Assembly (NCBI GenBank): GCA_002414505.1
Contig: DHZF01000012.1
Span: forward strand, 3,343 to 48,899
Direction: 5' to 3'
Origin: Hyphomonas sp. UBA5111
Lineage (GTDB): Bacteria; Pseudomonadota; Alphaproteobacteria; Caulobacterales; Hyphomonadaceae
Length of the DNA: 45,557 nt
Part shown: piece by piece, positions 33,632 through 43,523 of the stretch
Layout: each line of letters opens with the position of its first letter
Numbering within the stretch: position 1 is the stretch's first letter
Translations under genes and position numbers: made by a program
Notes under the pieces: generated by a model
Databases searched by the model: none
What the model saw: only the letters and a program-made list of their open reading frames with translations
What the model was told of the DNA's origin: nothing

Positions 33632-33719
33632 CATCCTGTCTGCGAGTTGAAAAATATTGATTATTTCTGCGCGGGCATGCCAGTATAGTGCCTGTCAGGC
33701 TCAGGAAGGATGACGGAAC

Positions 33720-34208
33720 ATGCTGAGAGTTGCGATCAGTATGGCCATGGCGGCCGGAATGGCTTTACCGGTCATGGCATGGCCCATCTCCCCGGAAAAC
33801 GCAGCAAAAGTCCTGACCCGCGCGGACAGCGAGAATGTGGAAGTCGTCTGGCTGGACGATGAGGTCGCCCGGATAGATGCGAAACTGGATTCGTATAATT
33901 ATTCTGTGCGCATGATGCGTTGCGACGAGACGAAAGCGTGCTCGTCCGTCATGTTCTTTGCGGTATTTGATATGGTCGGGACACCCGATCTGGCCATGTA
34001 TGAAAAAACCAATCTCTATAATGACAACTATCCCTTTGGGCGCGCTTTCATCCTGCCGGGCTCGGACGGGTCCAGTTATAGCGTAGGGATCGATTACAGC
34101 CTGGATCTCAGCAACGAACATAATTTCGATGGTGAGGATGTGGTGCTGTTCGAGGACATTCTCACATCATATGTCAGCCACATGTCTGAAGAGGCTGAGA
34201 GTGAGTGA
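33720..34208 (+). CDS. Exported YbjN-like protein
   Basis: A 162-residue protein with a signal peptide (LRVAISMAMAAGMALPVMA) and a domain resembling YbjN-type proteins found in many alphaproteobacteria. It has a strand-turn with paired cysteines (MMRCDETKACSSVMFFAVFD), an NLYNDNYPFGRAFI segment and a following acidic strand (YSVGIDYSLDLSNEHNFDGE). The function of the family is poorly known; in bacteria YbjN-type proteins are linked to stress and secretion-chaperone-like folds. The last bases overlap the GTG start of the GFA gene. Confidence 0.65.
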   Translation: MLRVAISMAMAAGMALPVMAWPISPENAAKVLTRADSENVEVVWLDDEVARIDAKLDSYNYSVRMMRCDETKACSSVMFFAVFDMVGTPDLAMYEKTNLYNDNYPFGRAFILPGSDGSSYSVGIDYSLDLSNEHNFDGEDVVLFEDILTSYVSHMSEEAESE

Positions 34209-34596
34209 GACCCTGCCACAGGCGGGCGGATGCCATTGCGGCGCGGTGCGGTTCGAGGTGGACCTGCCGACGACCTTCGAGGTCGAGGACTGCAATTGCT
34301 CCATCTGCGCGATGAGTGGCAATATTCACGTCATCGTCCCGGCCAGCCGGTTCCGCCTTCTTCAGGGGGCGGAGACCCTGACCGAATACACATTTAATAC
34401 GGGCGGCGCCAAGCATCGCTTCTGCAAGATTTGTGGCATCAAGAGTTTCTATGTGCCCCGCTCAAACCAGGATGGCTATGCCGTGACCTGGCGTTGCCTG
34501 GATGACTGGCAGACGCTGGACGTGACCATCAACAAATTCGATGGCCAGAATTGGGAGGCCAATGCCGGAGCACTGGCCCACAAGTCGAAGGCCTAG
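34201..34596 (+). CDS. GFA/CENP-V-family zinc protein
   Basis: A 131-residue glutathione-dependent formaldehyde-activating (GFA) family protein. Zinc-binding cysteines are in [10 protein letters not shown] near the N-terminus, [10 protein letters not shown], and [15 protein letters not shown]. Members are carbon-sulfur lyase-like, but the substrate here is unknown. GTG 34201 is selected because it begins the family domain ([13 protein letters not shown]) and overlaps the YbjN-like stop. Its stop shares CTAG with the convergent ybjQ-like gene. Confidence 0.88.
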   Translation: MSETLPQAGGCHCGAVRFEVDLPTTFEVEDCNCSICAMSGNIHVIVPASRFRLLQGAETLTEYTFNTGGAKHRFCKICGIKSFYVPRSNQDGYAVTWRCLDDWQTLDVTINKFDGQNWEANAGALAHKSKA

Positions 34597-34913
34597 TCAG
34601 CGGTGACGGCGGTGCCGGAGACGGCGACCATCATCATGGAGCCATTCTGGCCGATTACGGTGTAGTCGAATTTCGCGCCGACAATCGCATTCGCGCCAAG
34701 CTTGCGGGCTTCTTCGATCATCTCGTCCATAGCGCCATCGCGGGTTTCCCGCAGCGTACTCTCATAGGCATTGGACCGTCCGCCAACGAGATTGGTGAAG
34801 CTGGCAAGGATGTCCTTGCCAAGGTGCGCGCCAATCACGACTTCCCCACAGACAATGCCGCGATATTCGGTGATCTCATGGCCCTGCAGGGTCGGGGTGG
34901 TCGATACAATCAT
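34593..34913 (-). CDS. YbjQ-family (UPF0145) protein
   Basis: A 106-residue YbjQ-type protein, a pentameric small fold annotated as putative heavy-metal-binding, function unsettled. Conserved features: [19 protein letters not shown], then [15 protein letters not shown], the [20 protein letters not shown] helix and a C-terminal strand ending AVSGTAV. The ATG ending at 34913 is preferred because GGAG lies six bases before it on the minus strand; an upstream in-frame ATG at 34925 falls inside a perfect palindrome. Confidence 0.88.
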   Translation of the reverse strand: MIVSTTPTLQGHEITEYRGIVCGEVVIGAHLGKDILASFTNLVGGRSNAYESTLRETRDGAMDEMIEEARKLGANAIVGAKFDYTVIGQNGSMMMVAVSGTAVTAD

Positions 34914-34923
34914 CTCTTGCTCC

Positions 34924-34948
34924 ATTATTATTGATTATCAATAATAAT
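34924..34948. promoter_or_regulatory. Perfect 25-bp palindrome at the ybjQ-like start
   Basis: Arms ATTATTATTGAT (34924-34935) and ATCAATAATAAT (34937-34948) are exact reverse complements around a single base. The palindrome lies ten bases before the preferred start of the ybjQ-like gene, so it covers the leader or the promoter-proximal region. Such a perfect AT-rich site amid GC-rich DNA is probably an operator. The TTGAT/ATCAA core resembles FNR half-sites but the one-base spacing rules out a normal FNR box. Confidence 0.55.
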
Positions 34949-34969
34949 TGGGGTGAGCCGACCGGGCTT

Positions 34970-35580
34970 TCAAGAGGCCTTCTCAAAAATCAGCTTGGTC
35001 CATTCGATGCCCCGCGCCATGTTCTCGGCCTGGATCGAGCCGGTGCGTTCGTGGAACAAATTTGTCAGGCCTAGCGGGGCGGCGAGCGCGATGGTCTCCT
35101 CGCCGGAGATATCGAACATGCGGCGGCCTTCCGGAATGGGTCCGTGGCGCTGGCTCATGAACAGGCGCCCGCCGGGCTTCAGCAGGCTGGCGACATGCGC
35201 CATGCCGGTGGCGCGCTCCGCTTCGGTCATATGCATCCAGACGGCATGCATCAGGATCATGTCGAACGTCTCGCCGCGCGCGCGGGTGGCGGTGAGGTCT
35301 GGCAGGGCATCCTCAAGCCATGTGATCTCAGGCTCGGGATGGAGCTTGGCCGCGCCGGTGCGCAGCTCTTCTACCGGCTCCACCGCAAGGACCGAATGAC
35401 CCAGCCGGACGAACCAGCCTGCGTCGCGACCGGTGCCTGCACCAATATCGAGAATGCGGGCAGGCGGTGCCGGAATGAACTCCGCCCACGGCGCATGCAC
35501 CGCCGCCGGATCGCGCGACTCATAGCGTATGAACAGGTCGGCGGCTTCCTCCGCATAGCCAGCAGTGGAAGCCGGGCCGC

Positions 35581-35584
<4 letters not shown>
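34970..35584 (-). CDS. Class I SAM-dependent methyltransferase
   Basis: A 204-residue methyltransferase with motif [16 protein letters not shown], motif II-like LAVEPVEEL, the acidic EDALPDL loop, [13 protein letters not shown] and the post-motif [15 protein letters not shown]. The substrate is unknown; the N-terminal [14 protein letters not shown] segment suggests a small-molecule methyltransferase. It overlaps the mutB stop by 4 bp, so it is the last gene of the mutase operon. The usual MeaB-type G-protein chaperone for mutase is not in the window. Confidence 0.88.
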
Positions 35585-37736
<2,152 letters not shown>

Positions 37737-37740
<4 letters not shown>

Positions 37741-38279
37741 TTGTTGGTCTCGCTCTTCTTCCGGCAGCTCCAGGATATGCCGTCAGTGTCGATAGTATCC
37801 AGTCGATCAGTAGTCAGATGTGTGATAGTGTAATCGCTGGTTTGTTCGTTGGAATTGTTGATCGGGCTGATTAAATCATTTTCGACTTGGGCGAGGTTTT
37901 CCGCGTCAAGGCCCCACGAGCCGATTGGGAACAACCGCTGAGCTTCAACTTTCTTGGCGGTGATGGTGAGTCGTCCATCGCTCGAAATGCTGAAGGACCC
38001 TGATGACGTCGCAACCCATCTGATTTGTTCAAAAGGCGTGTCAAAGTAAACGACGCCAAGACCTGTGGCTTCGTAGCTTCCTGTCGGGGAATAAGTCGTG
38101 TGGCCGACCATTGAGAGAGTCACGCCCTCTTGTTCGTTTTCCATCTCGCAGGCCCAGACACCATAGACATTTTCGGCAATGATATCCGAACCCGAAGCAG
38201 CGCCAGCTTCGTTCGAACATCCGCTTAGAGCGGAGCCGATCAACAAAGTGCCAAGCATATTCCTGCAATTCGAACCCAC
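37737..38279 (-). CDS. Unknown lipoprotein lying between mutA and mutB
   Basis: A 180-residue protein with a short basic N-terminus, hydrophobic segment and lipobox ([12 protein letters not shown]21), so a predicted lipoprotein. The mature part has a W-x-C beginning ([20 protein letters not shown]) and beta-strand-rich repeats suggesting a small beta-barrel or lipocalin-like fold; no family can be assigned. Codon use and GC are visibly lower than in both neighbours, hinting at recent arrival. It overlaps mutA by one base and mutB by 4 bp, so it is fully integrated into the operon. No metabolic role in mutase function is evident. Confidence 0.75.
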
Positions 38280-40198
38280 TAACTCACTCCCAAAGTTGTG
38301 TGGGCAAGTTTCAGCGTGTGCAGCACATCGCAGCCCATGAAGATGTTGGAATCGATGCCGTCGCCCTCGAACTTGCCGGCCAGCCAGACATGGTCTGCGC
38401 CAGCCGCTTTGAGCGCCTTGGCGATTTCGGCGGCTTCGTCCTCATAGCGCGCATCCGCGCCGCAGATACAGGCGATCCTTGTGCCAGAGGCCTTGAAGGC
38501 GGCCACCGCTTCGGAGACCGATTGCGGCGGGACAGGTGGCTGGGTGGCGTCAAGGCCGCCCGCGGCAAACAGGTTGCGCGCGAAATCCGCGCGGGCATTG
38601 TGCTCGGCAATCGGGCCGAGCGTCGCGAGGAAAATGCTCGGGCGCTTGGGCGCAGCGCTCGCTGCATCCCGTAGGGCTTCGAAATCTTCGGCCAGCCGGA
38701 TGCGCGGCAGCGATTCAGCGGTGGTGTCACCCTCCTCGGCGGGTAGGTCCACTTTCACGAAATGGGCGAAGCCTTCCGCGGAAACGCCATCCTTCGGGGT
38801 GACCGCAGGCATGTCGGCCACGGGCGCGGTGATCTCGTCGAGCAGCGGGAATTCGCTGACGCCCGTGATCGGCACCTTGCGCCTGGCAATGTCCTTGGCG
38901 CGCGCCTCGCGCACATCAGCGATACGTTTCTGGAACGCGCCGGAGACCAGTGCTTCGGCATAGCCGCCTTCGGCTTCGATGGTCTGGAACTCTTTCCATG
39001 CCGCTTCGGCCAGATCATCCGCGAAGGTTTCGGTGAACCAGGCGCCACCGGTCGGGTCGGCCACGCGGCCGAGTTGGCTTTCTTCCATCGCGATGATCTG
39101 GGTGTTGCGCGCGATGCGCCGACCCAACTCTTCCGGAATGCCGAGCGCCTCGTTGAAGGGGCGGATGGTCATGATATCTGCGCCGCCGACGGCTCCTGCA
39201 AAGGCGGCCGCCGTATTGCGCAGCATGTTGGTCCACGCGTCATAGCGGGACAGAATGCGAGCGGATGAAACGGCCTGCAACCGCATTGGGACGGCCTGGT
39301 GATCCATGGCATCCAGAATGCGCGCCCAGAGACGCCGGGCCGCGCGCAGTTTCGCCACGCCGAGCCCGTAATTGCCATCAAGCGCGAGGGCAAAACTCAT
39401 GCGTGGAATGAGGGCGGAAATGTCTGTCCGGTTGTCCAGCCGGCGCAGCGTGTCCACGGCGCTGGCGATCAGCGCGGCCAGTTCCTGTGCATCGGAACCG
39501 CCGGCCTCATGCACCATGCGCGCATCAATGCGGACCAGCCCCGCTTCGGGATAAGCTTCGCCAAGGCTCTGGGCGGCTGCCGACAGGCGCGCGAAGGCCG
39601 CGTTCAGGCCACCCTTCAGCGTGCCGGTGCGCGCAAGGCAGCCGAGCGGATCCATGTTGAAATCGAATTTCAGGCTTGCGGGCGTATCCTGCTCCTGTCC
39701 CCACAGGCCAAGCAGCGTCGCTGCCATCACACCCGAGCCCGCGCCATGATCGAGCGCTATGGTGGCGATGTCGGCGCGCAGGCCTTTCAGGGCGGTGCGC
39801 AGATCGTCCAGCGTCGTGATCTGGATGCCGTGCTGGCCCGTGCAGTCGAGTTTGAGTTCGACGGACATGACGCCGCGCTCAAGATCGCGCAGCAGCTCTT
39901 CATTCGTCACCTCAGGCGAGGGATGCGCAAAGGCCTGGCGAATGTCCCAAGGCATGAACCGGTCTGGCGCGGCTGTGGCCCCGCGCAGATAGGGTGCCTT
40001 GCCCGGCGTGCCGAGTGGATCGGTTGCGGCCGCAAAGTCGCTTTCCCGATAGAGCGGGTGAATCGCCAGCCCGTCCACGGTCTTGCGCGTGATCGAATCT
40101 ATGCCGCGGCCCTTCAGGACCTTATCGACGCTTGCGAGCCATTCGGCTTCGGTCGCGTCGGGAAACCCGCTGCTCAGCGGAAGGAGATCGTCTGCCAT
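38279..40198 (-). CDS. mutA: Methylmalonyl-CoA mutase, small subunit
   Basis: A 639-residue non-catalytic partner of MutB. It has the mutase barrel fold (PDRFMPWDIRQAFAHPSPEV, GGADIMTIRPFNEALGIP, RNTQIIAMEESQLGRVADPT) and a degenerate B12-type C-terminal domain. Where MutB has DGHDRG, this subunit has IFLATLGPIAEHNARADFA, lacking the cobalt-binding histidine motif, as expected of the small subunit. It is first in a minus-strand operon, divergent from a small gene with a Fur-box-like site in the shared 127-bp promoter region. Confidence 0.95.
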   Translation of the reverse strand: MADDLLPLSSGFPDATEAEWLASVDKVLKGRGIDSITRKTVDGLAIHPLYRESDFAAATDPLGTPGKAPYLRGATAAPDRFMPWDIRQAFAHPSPEVTNEELLRDLERGVMSVELKLDCTGQHGIQITTLDDLRTALKGLRADIATIALDHGAGSGVMAATLLGLWGQEQDTPASLKFDFNMDPLGCLARTGTLKGGLNAAFARLSAAAQSLGEAYPEAGLVRIDARMVHEAGGSDAQELAALIASAVDTLRRLDNRTDISALIPRMSFALALDGNYGLGVAKLRAARRLWARILDAMDHQAVPMRLQAVSSARILSRYDAWTNMLRNTAAAFAGAVGGADIMTIRPFNEALGIPEELGRRIARNTQIIAMEESQLGRVADPTGGAWFTETFADDLAEAAWKEFQTIEAEGGYAEALVSGAFQKRIADVREARAKDIARRKVPITGVSEFPLLDEITAPVADMPAVTPKDGVSAEGFAHFVKVDLPAEEGDTTAESLPRIRLAEDFEALRDAASAAPKRPSIFLATLGPIAEHNARADFARNLFAAGGLDATQPPVPPQSVSEAVAAFKASGTRIACICGADARYEDEAAEIAKALKAAGADHVWLAGKFEGDGIDSNIFMGCDVLHTLKLAHTTLGVS

Positions 40199-40266
40199 GC
40201 GGGGGATTTAGTCTGATACGGGTGGCCTTGTGAACTGCTGACTGAAGGTCAGGGACGTTTGGTCGC

Positions 40267-40309
40267 TTGACTCTCTCCGAATATCGCATGAGAATGAGAA
40301 TAATTCGCA
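40267..40309 (+). promoter_or_regulatory. Putative promoter with Fur-box-like operator
   Basis: A Fur-type 7-1-7 inverted repeat, TGAGAATAATTCGCA (40295-40309), has one mismatch between arms. It begins at the last base of a possible -10 element GAGAAT (40290-40295), which lies 17 bases after a -35-like TTGACT (40267-40272). This is the geometry of iron-Fur repression. It drives the small gene starting at 40326; effects on divergent mutA are also possible. Confidence 0.5.
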
Positions 40310-40325
40310 ATTCAAGGAGTGAGTC

Positions 40326-40547
40326 ATGTCCGCCAAGCTCTTGAAGTTTCAGGCCGCCGCCCAGTCCGAACTGGCTGAGGGAATGCGGCACGAAGCGCTG
40401 AGGGACTGGATGGAAACGCACACGCGTATTCTGGGCTTCTGGATGGACCGCCTCATCGAGGACGGCGATTCGGAAGACATCGTATCCATGCTTCATCGCC
40501 AGCAAAGCTGGCTGGCAATGATGCAGGACCGGCTGGTTGGGGGATGA
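40326..40547 (+). CDS. Small unknown helical protein (73 aa), possibly iron-regulated
   Basis: A 73-residue protein I do not recognise, with AAGGAG six bases before the ATG. It is mostly amphipathic helix (SAKLLKFQAAAQSELAEGM, then HTRILGFWMDRLIEDGDSED and VSMLHRQQSWLAMMQDRLV), rich in methionine and tryptophan, without signal or membrane segment; it resembles short phasin-like helical proteins. The Fur-like site upstream suggests induction under iron limitation. A strong terminator follows it. Confidence 0.7.
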   Translation: MSAKLLKFQAAAQSELAEGMRHEALRDWMETHTRILGFWMDRLIEDGDSEDIVSMLHRQQSWLAMMQDRLVGG

Positions 40548-40586
40548 GGGATCCTCGGCCAGCCGGAAATTCTTTCCGTGCCAACA

Positions 40587-40620
40587 AAAAGCCGGTGCAG
40601 GGCAACCCGCACCGGCTTTT
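40587..40620. terminator. Bidirectional rho-independent terminator
   Basis: Perfect 12-bp arms AAAAGCCGGTGC (40587-40598) and GCACCGGCTTTT (40609-40620), with a further GGG/CCC pairing inside the loop. The A-run and T-run ends serve both strands, between the + strand small gene and the - strand GH43 gene. Confidence 0.92.
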
Positions 40621-40641
40621 CATTTAGGAGACTGGGCGCGG

Positions 40642-41811
40642 TTACTCGCCCGGCATCGGATCGACGGGCTCGATCGTGCCGTCGTCATTCAGCGTCAGTT
40701 CGGTGATCTTCACATTGCGAAGGTGGCTTTTCCCGGACAGCTGAACGTCATGATAGGCGAGATAGTATTTGCCATCATGCTCGAAGATCGAGTGGTGGTT
40801 GGTCCAGCCTTCGACCGGCAGGTTGACGACGCCCTGATAAGTGAACGGGCCGTACGGATTGTCGCCTGTGGCGTAGACAATCAGATGCGTGTCGCCCGTC
40901 GAATAGGACAGATAGTAGGTATCATCGATCTTGTTGACCCAGGCGGCTTCGAAGAAGCGGCGGTCATGATCCTTGGCTTTGATGGGCTCGCCATTCTCGT
41001 CGAGGATCATCACATCCTTCGGGGCCTCGGCGAAGGAAACCATGTCGTCGCCCATTTTGGCGATTTTCGGCATCAGCGCGACATCGTCAGGCTGGCCGGC
41101 TTCATCGTCACTGGTCAGTGGGTCATCATTAACGAGGTCCGTGTTGAGGTTCGGGTCAGCATCATATTCGCCGGTCGCCCAGCGCTGCAGCTGGCCGCCC
41201 CAGATGCCGCCGAAATACATATAGTATTCGCCGTCAGTATCCTCATAGACGGTCGGGTCCATGGAGAAGGAGCCTTCAATCGGTTCCGGTTCTGCCGTGA
41301 ACGGGCCGGTCGGACTGTCGGAAACGGCCGCGCCGATATGGAAGACGCCGTCAGCATCCTTGGCCGGGAAATAGAGATAGTATTTGCCATCCTTGTGGGC
41401 TGCGTCCGGGGCCCACATCTGCTGGGCGGCCCAGGCTACATCATCGACGTCCAGCGCGACGTCATGAATGGTCACCTCACCGCCGACTTCGTCCATGGAC
41501 AGGACAATATAGTCGCGCATGGCATACTGGCTGCCGAGATCGTCTTCGGGGATGCCCGCGTCATAATCATGGCTCGGATAGACATAGATGCGGCCATCCT
41601 CCCAGACATGGACGCTCGGATCTGCGGTGAAGATCTCGCTGACCAGCGGCTCGTTCAGATACTTCGACTCCGTTGGCTCAGCCTCGGCAGTTTCGACCGG
41701 CGGCGCGGCGACTTCTGTTTCGGCGCTCGTCGTTGGCGCATCGCCAGAGCAGGCGGCCAGAGCAGCGGCAAGCATGATAGCGCTACCATTCATCAGGCTG
41801 GTTTTTCGCAT
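40642..41811 (-). CDS. Glycoside hydrolase family 43 lipoprotein
   Basis: A 389-residue secreted lipoprotein (lipobox LAAC, C21) with a Pro/Glu/Thr-rich linker and a five-bladed beta-propeller of the GH43 arabinofuranosidase/xylosidase type. Probable catalytic residues are D64 (FTADPSVHVWED, general base), D185 (SFSMDPTVYEDTDG, pKa modulator) and E288 (DRRFFEAAWVNK, general acid). Blade motifs such as GKYYLYFPAKD and DTYYLSYSTGD repeat. It likely removes arabinose or xylose side chains from plant or algal polysaccharide. No transporter or polysaccharide locus adjoins it. Strong terminator downstream; divergent from the nitronate monooxygenase-like gene. Confidence 0.9.
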   Translation of the reverse strand: MRKTSLMNGSAIMLAAALAACSGDAPTTSAETEVAAPPVETAEAEPTESKYLNEPLVSEIFTADPSVHVWEDGRIYVYPSHDYDAGIPEDDLGSQYAMRDYIVLSMDEVGGEVTIHDVALDVDDVAWAAQQMWAPDAAHKDGKYYLYFPAKDADGVFHIGAAVSDSPTGPFTAEPEPIEGSFSMDPTVYEDTDGEYYMYFGGIWGGQLQRWATGEYDADPNLNTDLVNDDPLTSDDEAGQPDDVALMPKIAKMGDDMVSFAEAPKDVMILDENGEPIKAKDHDRRFFEAAWVNKIDDTYYLSYSTGDTHLIVYATGDNPYGPFTYQGVVNLPVEGWTNHHSIFEHDGKYYLAYHDVQLSGKSHLRNVKITELTLNDDGTIEPVDPMPGE

Positions 41812-41938
41812 TCCGTTTTCTCCCTCGGACGTTTTATTTTGTAACTATGGTGGATGCGCGCCAGTCTGGCCTGAACCACAGTTCAGGGCAAGAGGTGTCC
41901 GCAACGTCACGCCTTGCCCAACATGGATCAATCGCTAG

Positions 41939-41955
41939 TTTCCGTTTACGTAAAC
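41939..41955. promoter_or_regulatory. MerR/LiuR-like palindromic operator candidate
   Basis: TTTCCGTTTACGTAAAC contains the perfect palindrome GTTTACGTAAAC (41944-41955). It also fits a TTTACGT-NN-ACGTAAA-type site with one mismatch (41939-41954), which I recall for LiuR, a MerR-type regulator of branched-chain amino acid and fatty acid breakdown in proteobacteria. It ends 31 bases before the downstream start codon, in the gap between two divergent genes. Confidence 0.4.
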
Positions 41956-41985
41956 TGCATCCTTTTCCGTTTGAGGTAATTTCTC

Positions 41986-42981
41986 ATGGCACTGCCCCCC
42001 ATTCTCCAGAATCTGCGTCTCCCGGTCATCGGATCGCCGCTCTTCATCATCTCCAATCCGGATCTCGTGATCGCCCAGTGCAAGGCTGGCGTCGTCGGCA
42101 GCTTCCCGGCGCTGAACGCGCGGCCCGGCCCGGTGCTGGACGAGTGGCTGGACAGGATCACAACCGAACTGGCCGAATGGGATGAGAAGAATCCGGACCG
42201 CAAGGCCGCGCCTTTTGCCGTCAACCAGATCGTCCACAAGACCAACAATCGCCTCGATCACGATGTGGAGATGTGCGTGAAGCACAAGGTGCCGATCGTG
42301 ATCACCTCGCTCGGCGCGCGCCAGGAAGTGAATGATGCGATCCATTCCTATGGTGGCATCGTGCTGCATGACATCATCAATGTCGTCTTCGCGCACAAGG
42401 CGCTGGAAAAGGGCGCGGATGGCCTGATCGCGGTGTGCACAGGCGCGGGCGGCCATGCCGGTACGCTGTCGCCCTTCGCGCTGATCCAGGAAATCCGCCA
42501 ATTCTTCGACGGCCCGCTGGCCCTGTCCGGCTCCATCGCCAATGGCGGCGCGATTGCGGCGGCGCAGGCGCTCGGCGCCGACCTCGCCTATATCGGCTCG
42601 GCCTTCATCTCCTGTGACGAGGCCAATGCGGTCGATGGCTACAAGGACATGATCGTCCACTCCAAGGCGGGCGACATTGTTTATTCAAACCTGTTCACCG
42701 GCGTTCACGGCAACTATCTCGCACCGTCGATTGCCAGAGCCGGGCTTGACCCGAACAGCTTGCCAGAAAGCGACCCGAGCGCGATGAATTTCGGCTCCGG
42801 CGGCAATCAGGAAGCCAAGGCCTGGAAAGACATCTGGGGCTGTGGCCAGGGCATCGGCGCCATCGAGAAGCGCATGTCGACGGCTGAGTTCGTGGACAAG
42901 CTGGCCCGTGAATATGACGAGGCCCGCGCAGCGCTCGCCAAGCGCCAGGCCTTTGGTGTGGCCCCGGTCGCGGCGGAGTAG
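41986..42981 (+). CDS. Nitronate monooxygenase-like flavoprotein (NPD family)
   Basis: A 331-residue FMN-dependent TIM-barrel enzyme of the 2-nitropropane dioxygenase/nitronate monooxygenase family, similar also to trans-2-enoyl-ACP reductase II (FabK). Typical segments: RLPVIGSPLFIISNPDLVIA, AVNQIVHKTNNR, ADGLIAVCTGAGGHAGTLSP and ALSGSIANGGAIAAAQALGA for FMN phosphate binding. The GGHAG histidine is the catalytic base in nitronate monooxygenases. A substrate such as propionate-3-nitronate or a metabolite of acyl-CoA breakdown is possible. It starts at ATG 41986 and is followed by a strong terminator. Confidence 0.88.
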   Translation: MALPPILQNLRLPVIGSPLFIISNPDLVIAQCKAGVVGSFPALNARPGPVLDEWLDRITTELAEWDEKNPDRKAAPFAVNQIVHKTNNRLDHDVEMCVKHKVPIVITSLGARQEVNDAIHSYGGIVLHDIINVVFAHKALEKGADGLIAVCTGAGGHAGTLSPFALIQEIRQFFDGPLALSGSIANGGAIAAAQALGADLAYIGSAFISCDEANAVDGYKDMIVHSKAGDIVYSNLFTGVHGNYLAPSIARAGLDPNSLPESDPSAMNFGSGGNQEAKAWKDIWGCGQGIGAIEKRMSTAEFVDKLAREYDEARAALAKRQAFGVAPVAAE

Positions 42982-43009
42982 GCTGCGCCTTTCCCCGACT
43001 GAAAGTTTG

Positions 43010-43048
43010 AAAATGCCCCTGAAGTCCCCGTGATTTCAGGGGCATTTT
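43010..43048 (+). terminator. Rho-independent terminator after nitronate monooxygenase gene
   Basis: Perfect 14-bp arms AAAATGCCCCTGAA (43010-43023) and TTCAGGGGCATTTT (43035-43048) with an 11-base loop, followed by GCTTTTG. The A-run and T-run ends allow termination in both directions. It isolates the GTA lysis genes from the gene upstream. Confidence 0.92.
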
Positions 43049-43103
43049 GCTTTTGAGCGCCGATCCAAATCCGACAGGGCCGGAGGCGTGTCAGCCTTGG
43101 GAC

Positions 43104-43523
43104 ATGCTGATACGATCTGTTTCCCTGTTCGATACGCGTGGCTGGCGCTGGCCGCATTTCTCGCCGCGAGAGCTTGCCTGCAAGTGCGGCGGCAAATTCT
43201 GCGATGGCGCGTACTGGCATGATCCGGACTTTCTCGATGCGCTGGAATCCCTGAGAGCAGCGGTGGGGCGACCGCTGATCGTCAATTCCGGGCATCGCTG
43301 TGACCGTTGGAATGCCGAAATTGGCGGCGCTGAGCATTCCATGCACAGGCAGATCGCGGTCGATCTCGCCCTGAACGGCCATGACCGGTTCGCCTTGCTG
43401 GCAGCGGCGGAATCGCTGGGCTTTACCGGCATTGGGCTTGGCCGGGCTTTTCTCCATCTCGACCGGCGGGCCAGCCCGGCCCGGTGGTATTATAAAAGGA
43501 GCCGCGCGCTATGGCGGACATAG
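43104..43523 (+). CDS. M15-family peptidase, probable GTA endolysin
   Basis: A 139-residue D-Ala-D-Ala carboxypeptidase/M15A-type peptidase without a signal peptide. The zinc site is visible as H81 and D87 in EHSMHRQIAVDL, with H118 in FLHLD; a cysteine cluster (LACKCGGKFCDG) and NSGHRCDRWN are also conserved in the phage/GTA form. With the overlapping 3-TM holin downstream it matches the R. capsulatus GTA lysis pair that lies away from its structural cluster. ATG 43104 gives a domain-complete protein; an upstream in-frame TTG at 43047 is unlikely. A cytoplasmic enzyme needing a holin to exit fits an endolysin. Confidence 0.85.
   Translation: MLIRSVSLFDTRGWRWPHFSPRELACKCGGKFCDGAYWHDPDFLDALESLRAAVGRPLIVNSGHRCDRWNAEIGGAEHSMHRQIAVDLALNGHDRFALLAAAESLGFTGIGLGRAFLHLDRRASPARWYYKRSRALWRT

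Noticed and set aside
34924..34948. FNR/FixK box at the ybjQ-like promoter
   Set aside because: TTGAT and ATCAA are present but separated by one base rather than four, so it cannot be a normal FNR site.
38279..40198. Loss of the cobalamin-binding motif in mutA as an inactivating mutation
   Set aside because: The small subunit of heterodimeric methylmalonyl-CoA mutase normally lacks the DxHxxG motif; the catalytic MutB retains it.
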